Assembly (NCBI GenBank): GCA_943330915.2
Contig: CALQJO020000012.1
Location: forward strand, 1 to 55,715
Direction: 5' to 3'
Length of the DNA stretch: 55,715 bases
Source: Rhodoferax sp. OV413
Lineage (GTDB): Bacteria; Pseudomonadota; Gammaproteobacteria; Pseudomonadales; Pseudohongiellaceae
Shown piece by piece: positions 27,647-36,383 of this stretch. Each line of letters starts with the position of its first letter. Positions within the stretch are counted from its first letter, which is position 1. A program made the translations under genes and the position numbers. The notes beneath the pieces were generated by a model. It worked only from the letters and a program-made list of their open reading frames with translations, was not told the DNA's origin and searched no databases.

Positions 27647-29113
27647 ATGAGTACGCGCAAAATCAAACAGATTAGCAGGATCGCGGTTGGAGTTTTGTTA
27701 CTAGCCCAACTTCCGGTTGCCCTTGCCCAACCCCAGCTGCCCACGCTGGGGGATCGGATTTCCGGCATCTTCTCTTTAGAGGAGGAGTACCGGCTTGGCC
27801 GTGATTTCCTGAGATCTGTTCGACGTAGCACGCCCACCATTAACGATCCGCTACTTAATGATTATGTGGTGAATTTCACACACAATCTTGCGGTTCACAG
27901 CGACCTACAGGATTTTCGGCTGGCCTTCATTCTAATCGACAGCCCTGTTCTCAATGCATTTGCCGCCCCCGGCGGAATTATTGGCGTAAACGGCGGATTG
28001 TTTCTGAATGCTGAGACTGAAGGTGAGTTTGCTTCAGTCATGGCGCATGAACTTGCGCACGTCAGCCAAAGGCATTTCGCCAGAAGCGTTGAGGATGCCG
28101 AACGGCGAAGGATTCCAGAACTTGCAACGCTGTTGGCCAGCGTTGTGCTGATGGGAGCAGGCAGTAGTGCGGGCCCGGCAGCCGTGATGGCAGCTCAGGG
28201 AAGATCAATTGAAAATCAGCTCAGATTCTCCCGTCAGAACGAGGCGGAAGCCGATCGTATTGGTTTACGTACCATGGTCAACGCTGGATACGATCCGACT
28301 GATATGGCCAGATTGTTTGAACGGCTGATGGATATCAGTCGCTTTACCAGTCGGCCACCAGAGTTTCTTCTCAGTCACCCGGTTACCGAGTCAAGGGTCT
28401 CTGACGCACGAAGCCGCGCCAATCGCTACCCGTCAAGACAGATTGATAACGGTATTGAGTATCACCTGATGCGTGCACGGCTTCAGGTACATTACGAGGA
28501 TGATAAATCCAGTGCGATCGAAAATTTCACTCGCGCAGTCGCTTCGAGCCGGACGGATAACGAACAAAACTCCAATCGGTATGGTTTAGCTCTGGCCTAT
28601 CTGGACAATCAGCAATTCCAGCCTGCTCATGATGAGCTAAATAAACTGTTGTCTGGTGATCCCAATCGCATCACCTATGTTGCGACACGCGCTGATATCT
28701 TGATCGCGGATGGCCAATCACAAGCCGCATTGGATTATCTCGAACGCCATTTGCTGATCAACCCAGGAAACCATCCATTGGTGATGGCCAGAGCAAAAGC
28801 GCTTATCGGACTTCAGGACTATCAGGCAGCAGTAGCGGTGCTCGAACGTCATGCTGTTTCACGCCCAGAGGACCATGATTTGTGGTATCTGATAGCAGAA
28901 ACACAAGGGCAGGCAGGCGACATCAGTAAGGTACATCAGGCGCGTGCGGAGTACTTTATTCTGGTCGGGGATTTTAGAAGCGCACGTGAGCAATTGAACT
29001 ATGCATTGCGGATAGAAAACGGTGTCGAGAATAACGTGCCATTAGTCAGTCGATTGCGCCAGCGCGTCAGCGATGTTGAGGCTCTCCAACAGCGACAAAA
29101 CGAAGGCTCATAA
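27647..29113 (+). CDS. bepA: Periplasmic M48 metalloprotease with TPR domain, BepA-like
   Basis: A 488-residue protein with a signal peptide ending near VALAQ. The M48 catalytic motif is HELAHVSQRHF (HExxH) with the third zinc ligand in NEAEADRIGL; the preceding NAFAAPGGIIGVNGGLF is a family hallmark. From about residue 270 it has TPR-like helical repeats (SAIENFTRAVASSR, QPAHDELNKLLSG, SQAALDYLERHLLINPGN). In E. coli BepA degrades or matures stalled LptD and Bam substrates, which fits bamC nearby. It runs divergently from the TusA-like gene and meets nadA tail to tail. Confidence 0.92.
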   Translation: MSTRKIKQISRIAVGVLLLAQLPVALAQPQLPTLGDRISGIFSLEEEYRLGRDFLRSVRRSTPTINDPLLNDYVVNFTHNLAVHSDLQDFRLAFILIDSPVLNAFAAPGGIIGVNGGLFLNAETEGEFASVMAHELAHVSQRHFARSVEDAERRRIPELATLLASVVLMGAGSSAGPAAVMAAQGRSIENQLRFSRQNEAEADRIGLRTMVNAGYDPTDMARLFERLMDISRFTSRPPEFLLSHPVTESRVSDARSRANRYPSRQIDNGIEYHLMRARLQVHYEDDKSSAIENFTRAVASSRTDNEQNSNRYGLALAYLDNQQFQPAHDELNKLLSGDPNRITYVATRADILIADGQSQAALDYLERHLLINPGNHPLVMARAKALIGLQDYQAAVAVLERHAVSRPEDHDLWYLIAETQGQAGDISKVHQARAEYFILVGDFRSAREQLNYALRIENGVENNVPLVSRLRQRVSDVEALQQRQNEGS

Positions 29114-29126
29114 CACTGCCGCACCC

Positions 29127-30227
29127 TCAGGCCTTTCCTTTCACCTGCATACGATGCTGCGCTGCAAAGTCGAGCATCCGCTGCAAGGGAATCATGGCTT
29201 TTTTTGCAAGTGCTGGCTCTACCGTAATTCTGTTACTACCATCGCGAAGTGAAAGGTACATCGCCTGCAATGAATTCATCCCCATCCAGGGACAACTGGC
29301 ACAACTTCGGCAGGAAGCATCGTTGCCAGCCGTTGGCGCAACAAGAAAGGTCTTCTCCGGCGCAAGCTGCTGCATTTTGTAGAAAATGCCCTGATCAGTG
29401 GCAACAATAAAAGTATCTTCCGGCAACTCACACGCAGCCTTAATCAGCTGACTGGTCGAGCCCACCACGTCTGCAATCGCCAATACTGATGATGGAGACT
29501 CCGGATGCGCTAACACTTTGGCATTTGGATAGATTGCTTTCATATCCAGCAAACCTTTGGCCTTGAATTCCTCATGGACGATACAAGCTGAGTCCCATAG
29601 CAGCATATCTGCGCTGGTCTTTTCCTGGATGTATCGCCCCAAGTGCTTATCAGGAGCCCAAAGAATTTTTTCACCCCTAGCTTTCAGTTGCTCAACAATT
29701 TCCAGAGCGATGCTTGAGGTCACCACCCAATCTGCACGCGCTTTTACTGCAGCAGAGGTATTGGCGTAAACCACCACGGTGCGATCAGGATGCTGGTCAC
29801 AAAATGCTGAAAACTTTTCGATAGGACATGCGATATCCAGTGAACAGGTAGCTTCGAGGTCAGGCATCAACACCGTTTTATTCGGACTCAGAATGCAGGC
29901 GGTCTCGCCCATGAACCGCACGCCCGCAACCACCAGCATTTCTCCTTCACAATCACGACCAAACCTGGCCATTTCCAGTGAATCCGCAACCAGGCCGCCG
30001 GTTTCCTCAGCCAGTGACTGCAATTCCGGATCAGTGTAATAGTGCGCCACCAGCACAGCATTTTTTTCTTTTAACAGTGCTGCTATGTCACGGCGATATT
30101 GCTGTCGCTCTGCCTCACCCGTGACATTTTTAGCAGGAACACTGGCCAGATAATTACGAACCAGCAAAGTATCAGACGCCAATCGATCGCTGGCGGAATT
30201 CGGAAAATTGGGGGCTTGTTCGTTCAT
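29127..30227 (-). CDS. nadA: Quinolinate synthase A
   Basis: A 366-residue [4Fe-4S] enzyme making quinolinate from iminoaspartate and dihydroxyacetone phosphate in NAD synthesis. Conserved pieces: [70 protein letters not shown] and the C-terminal cysteine motif [10 protein letters not shown]. The start MNEQAPNF (30227) follows GCAGGTATCCCG; the open frame continues 135 codons upstream but that part has no homology and is far longer than the family. Divergent from the DUF6249 gene. Confidence 0.95.
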   Translation of the reverse strand: MNEQAPNFPNSASDRLASDTLLVRNYLASVPAKNVTGEAERQQYRRDIAALLKEKNAVLVAHYYTDPELQSLAEETGGLVADSLEMARFGRDCEGEMLVVAGVRFMGETACILSPNKTVLMPDLEATCSLDIACPIEKFSAFCDQHPDRTVVVYANTSAAVKARADWVVTSSIALEIVEQLKARGEKILWAPDKHLGRYIQEKTSADMLLWDSACIVHEEFKAKGLLDMKAIYPNAKVLAHPESPSSVLAIADVVGSTSQLIKAACELPEDTFIVATDQGIFYKMQQLAPEKTFLVAPTAGNDASCRSCASCPWMGMNSLQAMYLSLRDGSNRITVEPALAKKAMIPLQRMLDFAAQHRMQVKGKA

Positions 30228-30408
30228 CGGGATACCTGCTAAAAACAGTGCACATGAGTTTGATGATACCACAGCACTCAAATGGCGACAGGCAAAACAA
30301 AATTTGCAGGAATGTGCATCTAAACCAGGCTCCTGATGCATCTGGCTAATGTATTGATTGTTTTTTGTTGATATTCGACCCCACTTTTTAAAAACCGAGG
30401 CGCAATGT

Positions 30409-30768
30409 ATGAGTGAAGAACTGATTCCGATAGTAGCGTTAATTGTTATAGGGTGCTGTGTTTTGGTTCCTTTATATCTTCGATACCTAACCGGGGTAAA
30501 AAAAATGGAAACACTGTTAAAACTTGCAGAGAATGGCACCGATATCAAAGATGAAACACTAAGCCTGCTCAGCCGTGAAACTGGCCCGATAACCGACTTC
30601 AGACGAGGCGTGATCTTTATCGCTATCAGCATTCCGGTAACTGCCAGCCTGCTGATCGTTGAACGATATGAACTGGCTGTTTTGCTGGGAGGAATCCCTC
30701 TATGCGTTGGCGGAGCCTTTCTGTTGGTAATCCGCTACGGACGTCAGGCAAGCACCAAACAAGCCTGA
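30409..30768 (+). CDS. DUF6249-like small membrane protein
   Basis: A 119-residue protein with three hydrophobic segments (about residues 5-24, 60-80 and 84-103) separated by a charged loop [20 protein letters not shown]. This layout and loop match the DUF6249 family of uncharacterised inner membrane proteins often encoded next to ECF sigma factors. GAGG 8 bases before the ATG at 30409 decides the start. The sigma-factor gene begins 59 bases downstream on the same strand, and the group looks like one operon. A role in controlling or sensing for that sigma factor is inference only. Confidence 0.75.
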   Translation: MSEELIPIVALIVIGCCVLVPLYLRYLTGVKKMETLLKLAENGTDIKDETLSLLSRETGPITDFRRGVIFIAISIPVTASLLIVERYELAVLLGGIPLCVGGAFLLVIRYGRQASTKQA

Positions 30769-30827
30769 GCACTGACTTAATCGCAAGCTGGGGATGTTTT
30801 CTGGCCACCGACAATCAAGACCAGCAT

Positions 30828-31379
30828 ATGCATTTTGCAGAATCAGATTTGATTTACAGGGTTCTGCTTAAAAATGACAATAAAGCCTTTGGCGAACTGG
30901 TCAGCATGCACCAGAGTCATGTCAGGGGCTTTTTGCGTCGCCTGTGTAAATATGATTCGATTGCAGATGATCTTGCTCAGGATACCTTTGTAATCGCATT
31001 CCGGCAGCTCGCCAAGTTTAAGGGAAGCGGTAGTTTTGAAGCATGGCTGCTGCGCATCGCATATCGATGCTTTCTGCAGAATTATCGCCGACAGAAGCAA
31101 CTAAAAAGATTTTATGAGTTCCTTACTCAACAACAATCAAATGATGCAGACATTTTTATGAATAAGCCCGAGGAGAAGCTTGACCTGGAGCGCGGACTGG
31201 CAAAGCTTGAACCCATTCAGGCTGCTGCAATTACACTAAACCTCAGCATGGGTTATTCTCATGCCGAAGTATCACTCATTCTTGACATCCCACTGGGTAC
31301 CACTAAGTCGCATATAACCAGAGGTATGGAGCGCCTGCGCCAACTAACGTCTGGCTCTGACAAAGAGAGCTCATCATGA
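30828..31379 (+). CDS. ECF-type RNA polymerase sigma factor
   Basis: A 183-residue sigma-70 family protein with region 2 (AFGELVSMHQSHVRGFLRRL, DDLAQDTFVIAFRQLAKF, FEAWLLRIAYRCFLQNYRR) and region 4 (LAKLEPIQAAAITLNLSMGYSHAEV then IPLGTTKSHITRGMERLRQL), with no region 1.1 or 3, the ECF layout. The ATG at 30828 is the first that leaves only the sigma domains; its ribosome site is weak. Its last codons overlap the next gene as ATGA, so the two are translated together. Target promoters are unknown. Such factors usually come with a membrane anti-sigma factor, for which the flanking membrane proteins are candidates. Confidence 0.9.
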   Translation: MHFAESDLIYRVLLKNDNKAFGELVSMHQSHVRGFLRRLCKYDSIADDLAQDTFVIAFRQLAKFKGSGSFEAWLLRIAYRCFLQNYRRQKQLKRFYEFLTQQQSNDADIFMNKPEEKLDLERGLAKLEPIQAAAITLNLSMGYSHAEVSLILDIPLGTTKSHITRGMERLRQLTSGSDKESSS

Positions 31380-31762
31380 CACTGAAAAGAAATGAACCTC
31401 ACGGAATAATGATAAGTGCAACACCACTCCCAGTGCTTGAAGATATGGGGTTTACAAAGAGTGTGCTCACCCGAACGCGGCGACTGAAGTGGCAACGAAT
31501 TGGGCTCAACGCTACCGTATGGGGCAGCACTGTATTGTCATTTTTAGCCGTCATGCCCTTACGGAATTTTTTGGCTGAAATGCAACAACTTATAACGCCG
31601 TTGCTGTATCGTCTGGATCAATTAACTGATGTCATTGTGGTAGTGGAATGGTGGCAAGGCGAAATCCTCCAGCAATTCACTGACAACCAAGCAATACTGC
31701 TCAGTGCTCTTACTGTGACTTTGTTTGCAGGCTTAACGGTTGGCTTGGTGACAGAGGAATAG
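31376..31762 (+). CDS. Small membrane protein overlapping the sigma factor gene
   Basis: A 128-residue protein I do not recognise. The ATG overlaps the sigma-factor stop (ATGA), strong evidence that it is real and co-translated. Hydrophobic segments lie near residues 46-64 (TVWGSTVLSFLAVMPL) and 107-124 (ILLSALTVTLFAGLTVGLV), with an amphipathic stretch between (LAEMQQLITPLLYRLDQLT). The N-terminus (about 45 residues, basic) is likely cytosolic. It lacks a recognisable zinc-binding anti-sigma motif (HxxxCxxC). By position it could be the regulator of the sigma factor, but this is untested. Confidence 0.75.
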   Translation: MTLKRNEPHGIMISATPLPVLEDMGFTKSVLTRTRRLKWQRIGLNATVWGSTVLSFLAVMPLRNFLAEMQQLITPLLYRLDQLTDVIVVVEWWQGEILQQFTDNQAILLSALTVTLFAGLTVGLVTEE

Positions 31763-31829
31763 AACCGGGGCTCAAAAACAGCATACGGCGAATTAACTTT
31801 GACTTTAAGATTTGCACGCAGAAAAAATA

Positions 31830-31904
31830 TGGTGGGGCGTGATGGATTCGAACCATCGACCAATTGGTTAAAAGCCAACTGCTCTACCGCTGAGCTAACG
31901 CCCC
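31830..31904 (-). tRNA. tRNA-Lys (TTT)
   Basis: A 75-base cloverleaf on the minus strand with encoded CCA. Acceptor GGGGCGT/ACGCCCC, discriminator A, D-arm TTAGCTCAGCGGTAGAGC, anticodon loop CTTTTAA (anticodon TTT) and T-arm GGTTCGAATCC. It lies downstream of queC on the same strand. A T-run (TATTTTTTC on the minus strand) directly follows the CCA end. Confidence 0.97.
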
Positions 31905-31954
31905 ATCAAGCACGATTCTTTTTCAGGGCTGCAGCCCCGCAAAAGAGAGTGCGC

Positions 31955-31982
31955 ATCATACTATGAGCCTAAAAAAACTCAA
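31955..31982 (-). promoter_or_regulatory. Promoter of tRNA-Lys
   Basis: On the minus strand -35 TTGAGT (31982-31977), a 16-base spacer and -10 TATGAT (31960-31955) are followed by GCGCACTC, a GC-rich discriminator. The transcript would start about 43 bases before the tRNA, and its leader contains the perfect palindrome GGGCTGCAGCCC (near 31926-31937), a possible processing hairpin. So tRNA-Lys need not depend on the que operon. Confidence 0.7.
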
Positions 31983-32029
31983 GTAAATTGTGAGCAGTTA
32001 GCAGTATTTTCTACCAATAAGAGATGGTT

Positions 32030-32734
32030 TCAATCTAATAAAGGAAGGGAAAAATACCGAGTCGGATCAACAATTCCGGCGTCATCAAAACCCTTTCTAC
32101 GCAATCTGCAACTATCACAACGGCCACATGCTTTGCCCTCATTATCAGCCTGATAACAAGAAACAGTTTGTGAATAATCAATACCAAGACCTGTCCCCAT
32201 AGAAATGATTTGTGCCTTGGTCATTCTGATCAGCGGAGTACGGATACGTATAGGATAACCTTCTACGCTGGCTTTTGTTGCGAGGTTAGCCATTTTTTCA
32301 AATGCTTCAATATACTCTGGTCGGCAATCGGGGTATCCGGAATAGTCCAGCGCATTGACCCCTATAAAGATAGCATCTGCCTGCAGGACTTCAGCCCAGG
32401 CCAATGCATAAGACAAAAACATAGTATTGCGCGCTGGTACATAAGTCACTGGAATCTTATTCAACACCACACCATCTATTGGGACATCCACCGAGTGATC
32501 TGTTAATGCTGACCCTCCCAGTCGGCCAATCCCCAAAGGGATGATTTGGTGGCTGGAAGCAGCAAAGCAACGTGTCAACTGCCCTGCAGCATTTAACTCA
32601 CTGGATGAGCGCTGTCCATAGTCAAAACTCAGCGCATAACACTGATAACCTTCAGACTTGGCAATCGCAAGACACGTCGCTGAATCGAGACCGCCTGAAA
32701 CAAGTACTACAGCCTTTTTTTGTACAGCACTCAC
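32030..32734 (-). CDS. queC: 7-cyano-7-deazaguanine synthase
   Basis: A 234-residue ATP-dependent enzyme converting 7-carboxy-7-deazaguanine to preQ0 for queuosine. The PP-loop [18 protein letters not shown] is near the N-terminus, and the zinc motif [20 protein letters not shown] near residues 190-210 is complete. It starts with GTG; GGGAG lies about 8 bases upstream. It follows queE by 17 bases and closes the long tol-pal-cpoB-queE-queC series. Confidence 0.95.
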   Translation of the reverse strand: MSAVQKKAVVLVSGGLDSATCLAIAKSEGYQCYALSFDYGQRSSSELNAAGQLTRCFAASSHQIIPLGIGRLGGSALTDHSVDVPIDGVVLNKIPVTYVPARNTMFLSYALAWAEVLQADAIFIGVNALDYSGYPDCRPEYIEAFEKMANLATKASVEGYPIRIRTPLIRMTKAQIISMGTGLGIDYSQTVSCYQADNEGKACGRCDSCRLRRKGFDDAGIVDPTRYFSLPLLD

Positions 32735-32751
32735 TACTAAACTCCCAACAG

Positions 32752-33405
32752 CTAATGACCTGGTTTGTTACCCCAGATTATTTTGTGCAACTGCACCTGC
32801 ATTCGAACCTGTATTCGATCCTGAATAATCCACTCCGCCAACTCTTCATACTTAACTTGTGCGAATGAAGGCGAGAATAATACTTCACCTACACGAGACA
32901 ACAAATCGTATTGATCAACCTTTGCCTTGGACCACTCATAATCATTTCGATCGCAAATAACAAACTTGACCTCATCTTTGGTCCTTAACCTACTTACATT
33001 TGACTCGAGATTTCGATCGCACTCCCCAGAACCCGGTGTCTTCATATCCATGATGACCTTAACACGCTCATCAACACCGGAGATATCCATAGCGCCACTG
33101 GTTTCTAAAGAGACCTTTAAACCTTGGTCACACAAAATTTTCAAAAGCACAAGACATCCGGGCTGAGCCAGTGGCTCACCGCCCGTTACACAAACGCGAC
33201 GCGCCCTAGCATTACTTAACTCTGCAAGAATGTATGCCAGTTGAATCTGGCGGCCCTCATGAAAAGCGTACTCGGTGTCGCAGTATCCGCAGCGTAACGG
33301 ACATCCAGTCAATCGAATGAAACTCGTCGGCAAGCCAACAGTACTGCTCTCGCCTTGCAGCGAGTGAAAAATCTCGTTAATCCTAAGACTCAGATCCGTT
33401 CCCAT
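32752..33405 (-). CDS. queE: 7-carboxy-7-deazaguanine synthase, radical SAM
   Basis: A 217-residue radical SAM enzyme that turns QueD product into 7-carboxy-7-deazaguanine. The N-terminus [20 protein letters not shown] and [20 protein letters not shown] with the CxxxCxxC cluster motif are characteristic, and [13 protein letters not shown] is the SAM-contact segment. The start at 33405 is chosen to match the family; a GTG five codons upstream is possible. It works with queC just downstream and queD at 13.4 kb. A gap of about 145 bases separates it from cpoB. Confidence 0.94.
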   Translation of the reverse strand: MGTDLSLRINEIFHSLQGESSTVGLPTSFIRLTGCPLRCGYCDTEYAFHEGRQIQLAYILAELSNARARRVCVTGGEPLAQPGCLVLLKILCDQGLKVSLETSGAMDISGVDERVKVIMDMKTPGSGECDRNLESNVSRLRTKDEVKFVICDRNDYEWSKAKVDQYDLLSRVGEVLFSPSFAQVKYEELAEWIIQDRIQVRMQVQLHKIIWGNKPGH

Positions 33406-33550
33406 AGCAATCAGCTTCACAGAATTCAGTGTGAAATTTCAAAAGAGTGTATAAAAAAGAGAGGCGTGCAGGTGTCTTGACGACACATATACGAATTTAC
33501 AGGGGTGGCATATCTGAGCACCCTATGCATGCCACTTGTTTTGTTGAATG

Positions 33551-34486
33551 TCAGTTTATAGACCGCAGATAGATGTCAGCAAGGTTAGCTGCTGAAGTAT
33601 TAGGAAAACGTGTAACAACATCTTGCAGAATCGTCCTAGCATTGGTGTTATCGCCCAACCTATGATAAACCGCGCCCAAGGAATACATGGCATCTTCAAT
33701 TTTCCGCCCATCCGGATACTCGGTCAGAATTGTTTCAAAGGCTGTCCTAGCCTCGTTGAACATCGACAGGTTGACATAAGCCTGCCCTTGCCAATAGTAG
33801 GCATTAGTAACAAACCGGCCATCAGGGTACTCAACAAGATATCGCCCAAACTGTTCAATAGCAGCCTGATATTGCTGCTCCTGAAGTAAAGAATCCAAAG
33901 CCAGCTCATATAGCTGTTGCTCTGTCAGAATACCAGTTTGAATAGGAGATATACCAGAAATTGCGGGTATCACTGTCGCTGGAACTGGAGAAGAAACAGG
34001 TGATTGCGCGGTTATACTTGCGGAAGCCACTGATTCCCCGCCAGACACAACTTCAGCACTTGTTGAAGCAGAGCCGGTTGCCGTAGAACTCGGTTGTGAC
34101 ACCGTATTGACAGGAGCTAAATTTAAACTGGCCGCTGTTGATGATGGGGAAGCAGGGGCAGGCTCCATTTCCTGATAAATCGAGCTGAGTCTTGAATCCA
34201 AGTCTGTATATCTATCCAGAGAGTCTTGCTGCAATCGATTTATTTGGTTGGCTTGTTCCTCAACCATTCCACGCAATGTCTCCATTTCACCGCGCAGAGC
34301 GGTGAACTGATCAAGCAATAGTAAGAGAGCATCATTATTTGCCGCACCAGCCTGCGCAGCGATAACAATAGGCCCAAGCCCTACTTGACCTATTGCAGAA
34401 ACTGACCCTGCAGAAGAAGCAGAGGCAGTCGTGTTAAACACGACTGCCATTACCGCGCCAGCAAACTTCGACTGGGAACGATTCAT
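33551..34486 (-). CDS. cpoB: Cell division coordinator CpoB (YbgF), Tol-Pal associated
   Basis: A 311-residue periplasmic protein. After a signal peptide (about residues 1-24) comes a short trimeric coiled coil (LLLLLDQFTALRGEMETLRG to about residue 105), an unusually long Ser/Ala/Thr/Pro-rich linker (about 106-190), and a C-terminal TPR domain (LYELALDSLLQEQQYQAAIE, FVTNAYYWQGQAYVNLSMF, KIEDAMYSLGAVYHRLGD). CpoB links outer membrane constriction to PBP1B activity in E. coli. It begins 4 bases after pal and is the last tol-pal gene. The long low-complexity linker is the only departure from the usual layout. Confidence 0.93.
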   Translation of the reverse strand: MNRSQSKFAGAVMAVVFNTTASASSAGSVSAIGQVGLGPIVIAAQAGAANNDALLLLLDQFTALRGEMETLRGMVEEQANQINRLQQDSLDRYTDLDSRLSSIYQEMEPAPASPSSTAASLNLAPVNTVSQPSSTATGSASTSAEVVSGGESVASASITAQSPVSSPVPATVIPAISGISPIQTGILTEQQLYELALDSLLQEQQYQAAIEQFGRYLVEYPDGRFVTNAYYWQGQAYVNLSMFNEARTAFETILTEYPDGRKIEDAMYSLGAVYHRLGDNTNARTILQDVVTRFPNTSAANLADIYLRSIN

Positions 34487-34490
34487 GCAA

Positions 34491-35033
34491 TTAACCCGCA
34501 GGTTGAACTTCTACACGGCGATTCTGACGGTATGCATCTTCTGCCTGGCCATTTACAGCTGGACGCTCTTCACCATAGCTCACTGTTTCCAGCTGGCCGC
34601 GTGACGCGCCATTTACGATCAGGAAATCGCGGATGCTGTTAGCACGACGCTCACCCAGGGCAAGGTTGTACTCACGAGTACCACGCTCATCAGCGTGCCC
34701 TTCCAGGCGTACACTTCGGTTCGGGTTAGCAGCCAAATTACGAGCGTGAACAATCAATGTCTCACGATCAGAAGGCTGGAATTCAGCGACGTCAAAGTCA
34801 AAGTAGAATACTGTAGTATTCAGCGCTGCCTGTTCACGACGCTGCTGCTCCTGACGCTCTCGCTCCAGTCGCTCTTGTTCCAGTCGAGCAGCACGAGCGG
34901 CGTCAGACTCACCGGCAGTCTGAGCAACAGGAGCCATCTCTTCTGTGTCACTGGTTGAACTGCAAGCAGCCAGACCAATGATAGTCAAAGCCAATACAGC
35001 TGATTTAAATACATTGTTAAATTGCATTCCCAC
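34491..35033 (-). CDS. pal: Peptidoglycan-associated lipoprotein Pal
   Basis: A 180-residue outer membrane lipoprotein that binds peptidoglycan and TolB. Lipobox GLAACSS at about residues 20-26, a Glu/Arg/Gln-rich linker (ARAARLEQERLERERQEQQ) and a complete OmpA-like domain with VRLEGHADERGTREYNLALG and ERRANSIRDFL. The start is unusual: GGAGG (35043-35047) is 9 bases from GTG at 35033 but 15 from the ATG at 35027, which suggests GTG is used. It sits between tolB and cpoB. Confidence 0.95.
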   Translation of the reverse strand: MGMQFNNVFKSAVLALTIIGLAACSSTSDTEEMAPVAQTAGESDAARAARLEQERLERERQEQQRREQAALNTTVFYFDFDVAEFQPSDRETLIVHARNLAANPNRSVRLEGHADERGTREYNLALGERRANSIRDFLIVNGASRGQLETVSYGEERPAVNGQAEDAYRQNRRVEVQPAG

Positions 35034-35075
35034 TTTTAGCGTCCTCCGAAAGACAACCTATAAAAAAACTATGCC

Positions 35076-36383
35076 CTAATTTAAGTACGGAGACCAAGAA
35101 GGTTCACGTACATCGCCCTGCGGAGATGGTAAACGGAATTTGACGCGGCCGTCAATGGAAACGGCATCTAATACGCCCCTTCCACCTGCGGTTGTGCCGA
35201 ACATGATCATACTTCCGTTTGGTGCCACGCTGGGAGATTCATCAAGTGCGGTTTCTGTGAGCTTGATTACCCTTGCGGTCTGAACATTCAGAATGGCAAT
35301 GCCATAACTGTTGTCCTGGCGGGTTTCACGTCTCACATGCACCAGATTCACTCCGTCAGGAAGAAACTGGGCCTTCGCACAATAAAAACAATCAAACGTC
35401 ATACGCTCCGGCAATCCGCCAGTGGCATCGACTTTATAAATCTGCGGCTGACCTGTCCGGTCAGAGGTAAAAACAACGCTGCTACTGTCGAGCGTCCATG
35501 CCGGCTCAGTCTCAGCACGCGGATGATCAGTCAATTGGCGCAACTCGTTAGTGGCCAGATCGAGCACGTAAATATCGGGACTTCCATCTTTTGACAACAC
35601 CATCGCCAGTTTACTCGCATCCGGAGACCATACAGGTGAACTGTTGATGCCAGGAAAATTTGTGACCTGGCGCCGCTGCCCTGTCGAGAGATCCTGAATG
35701 TAAATACGTGGCAAATCAGTCTCAAACGAAACATAAGCAATCTGACCGCCATCAGGCGACCACGCAGGAGACATTATGGGCTCCCTGGACTCCAGCAGTA
35801 TTTGAGCGCGACGACCATCATAATCTGCATAGTGCAGCTTAAAAATTGTGCTGCCTATCGGGCCTTCAGCAGAAACATACATTATTTTTGTGGAGAATGC
35901 CCCACGTCGCCCAGTAATCTCCTGGTAAACAACATCACTGATTTCGTGCGCAATATCACGCAGTTGAGTCATGCTGCCGGTGAGAACCTCTCCGAGAACC
36001 TTACGTTCACGATTGATGTCAAAGAACTCCCACTGCACCTGCACCATCTGGCCGCCAGGCACCTGGCTGACCTTGCCAACCACCAAATATTGTTGCGCAA
36101 GTATACGCCAGTCTCTGTAATGAACTTCGCGCTCTTCCGATGGCAGGCTCAGCATATTGGCACGCGACAATGCCCTGAACTCACCTACCTGCTCAAGATT
36201 GCTGGAAACAATCTGCGCGATATCTTCTTCCAGAAGATTTGCGCCATCCCAAGCAAAAGGCACAACTGCTACCGGGATAGGGTTATCCACACCGCGAGTA
36301 ATCTCGATATTCAACTCTGCGGCCGACAACCTTAGAGAAAATATCAGCGCCAGTACTAGATAGATCAGGCTGCTCTTTTTCAA
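35076..36383 (-). CDS. tolB: Tol-Pal system periplasmic protein TolB
   Basis: A 435-residue periplasmic beta-propeller protein. Signal peptide of about 22 residues (ending LRLSA-AEL), an N-terminal domain (PIPVAVVPFAWDG, LEEDIAQIVSSNLEQVGEF), and a C-terminal propeller with recurrent SPAWSPDGGQIAYVS, SPVWSPDASKLAMVLS, EPAWTLDSSSVVFTSD units. It starts with TTG, overlapping the TGA stop of tolA as TTGA, with GAGGA about 9 bases upstream. TolB passes between Pal and the energised TolA complex during outer membrane constriction. Confidence 0.95.
   Translation of the reverse strand: MKKSSLIYLVLALIFSLRLSAAELNIEITRGVDNPIPVAVVPFAWDGANLLEEDIAQIVSSNLEQVGEFRALSRANMLSLPSEEREVHYRDWRILAQQYLVVGKVSQVPGGQMVQVQWEFFDINRERKVLGEVLTGSMTQLRDIAHEISDVVYQEITGRRGAFSTKIMYVSAEGPIGSTIFKLHYADYDGRRAQILLESREPIMSPAWSPDGGQIAYVSFETDLPRIYIQDLSTGQRRQVTNFPGINSSPVWSPDASKLAMVLSKDGSPDIYVLDLATNELRQLTDHPRAETEPAWTLDSSSVVFTSDRTGQPQIYKVDATGGLPERMTFDCFYCAKAQFLPDGVNLVHVRRETRQDNSYGIAILNVQTARVIKLTETALDESPSVAPNGSMIMFGTTAGGRGVLDAVSIDGRVKFRLPSPQGDVREPSWSPYLN

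Noticed and set aside
30230-30632. N-terminal extension of nadA by 135 codons
   Set aside because: Not similar to the family and crosses the divergent promoter region; the start at 30227 gives a normal length.
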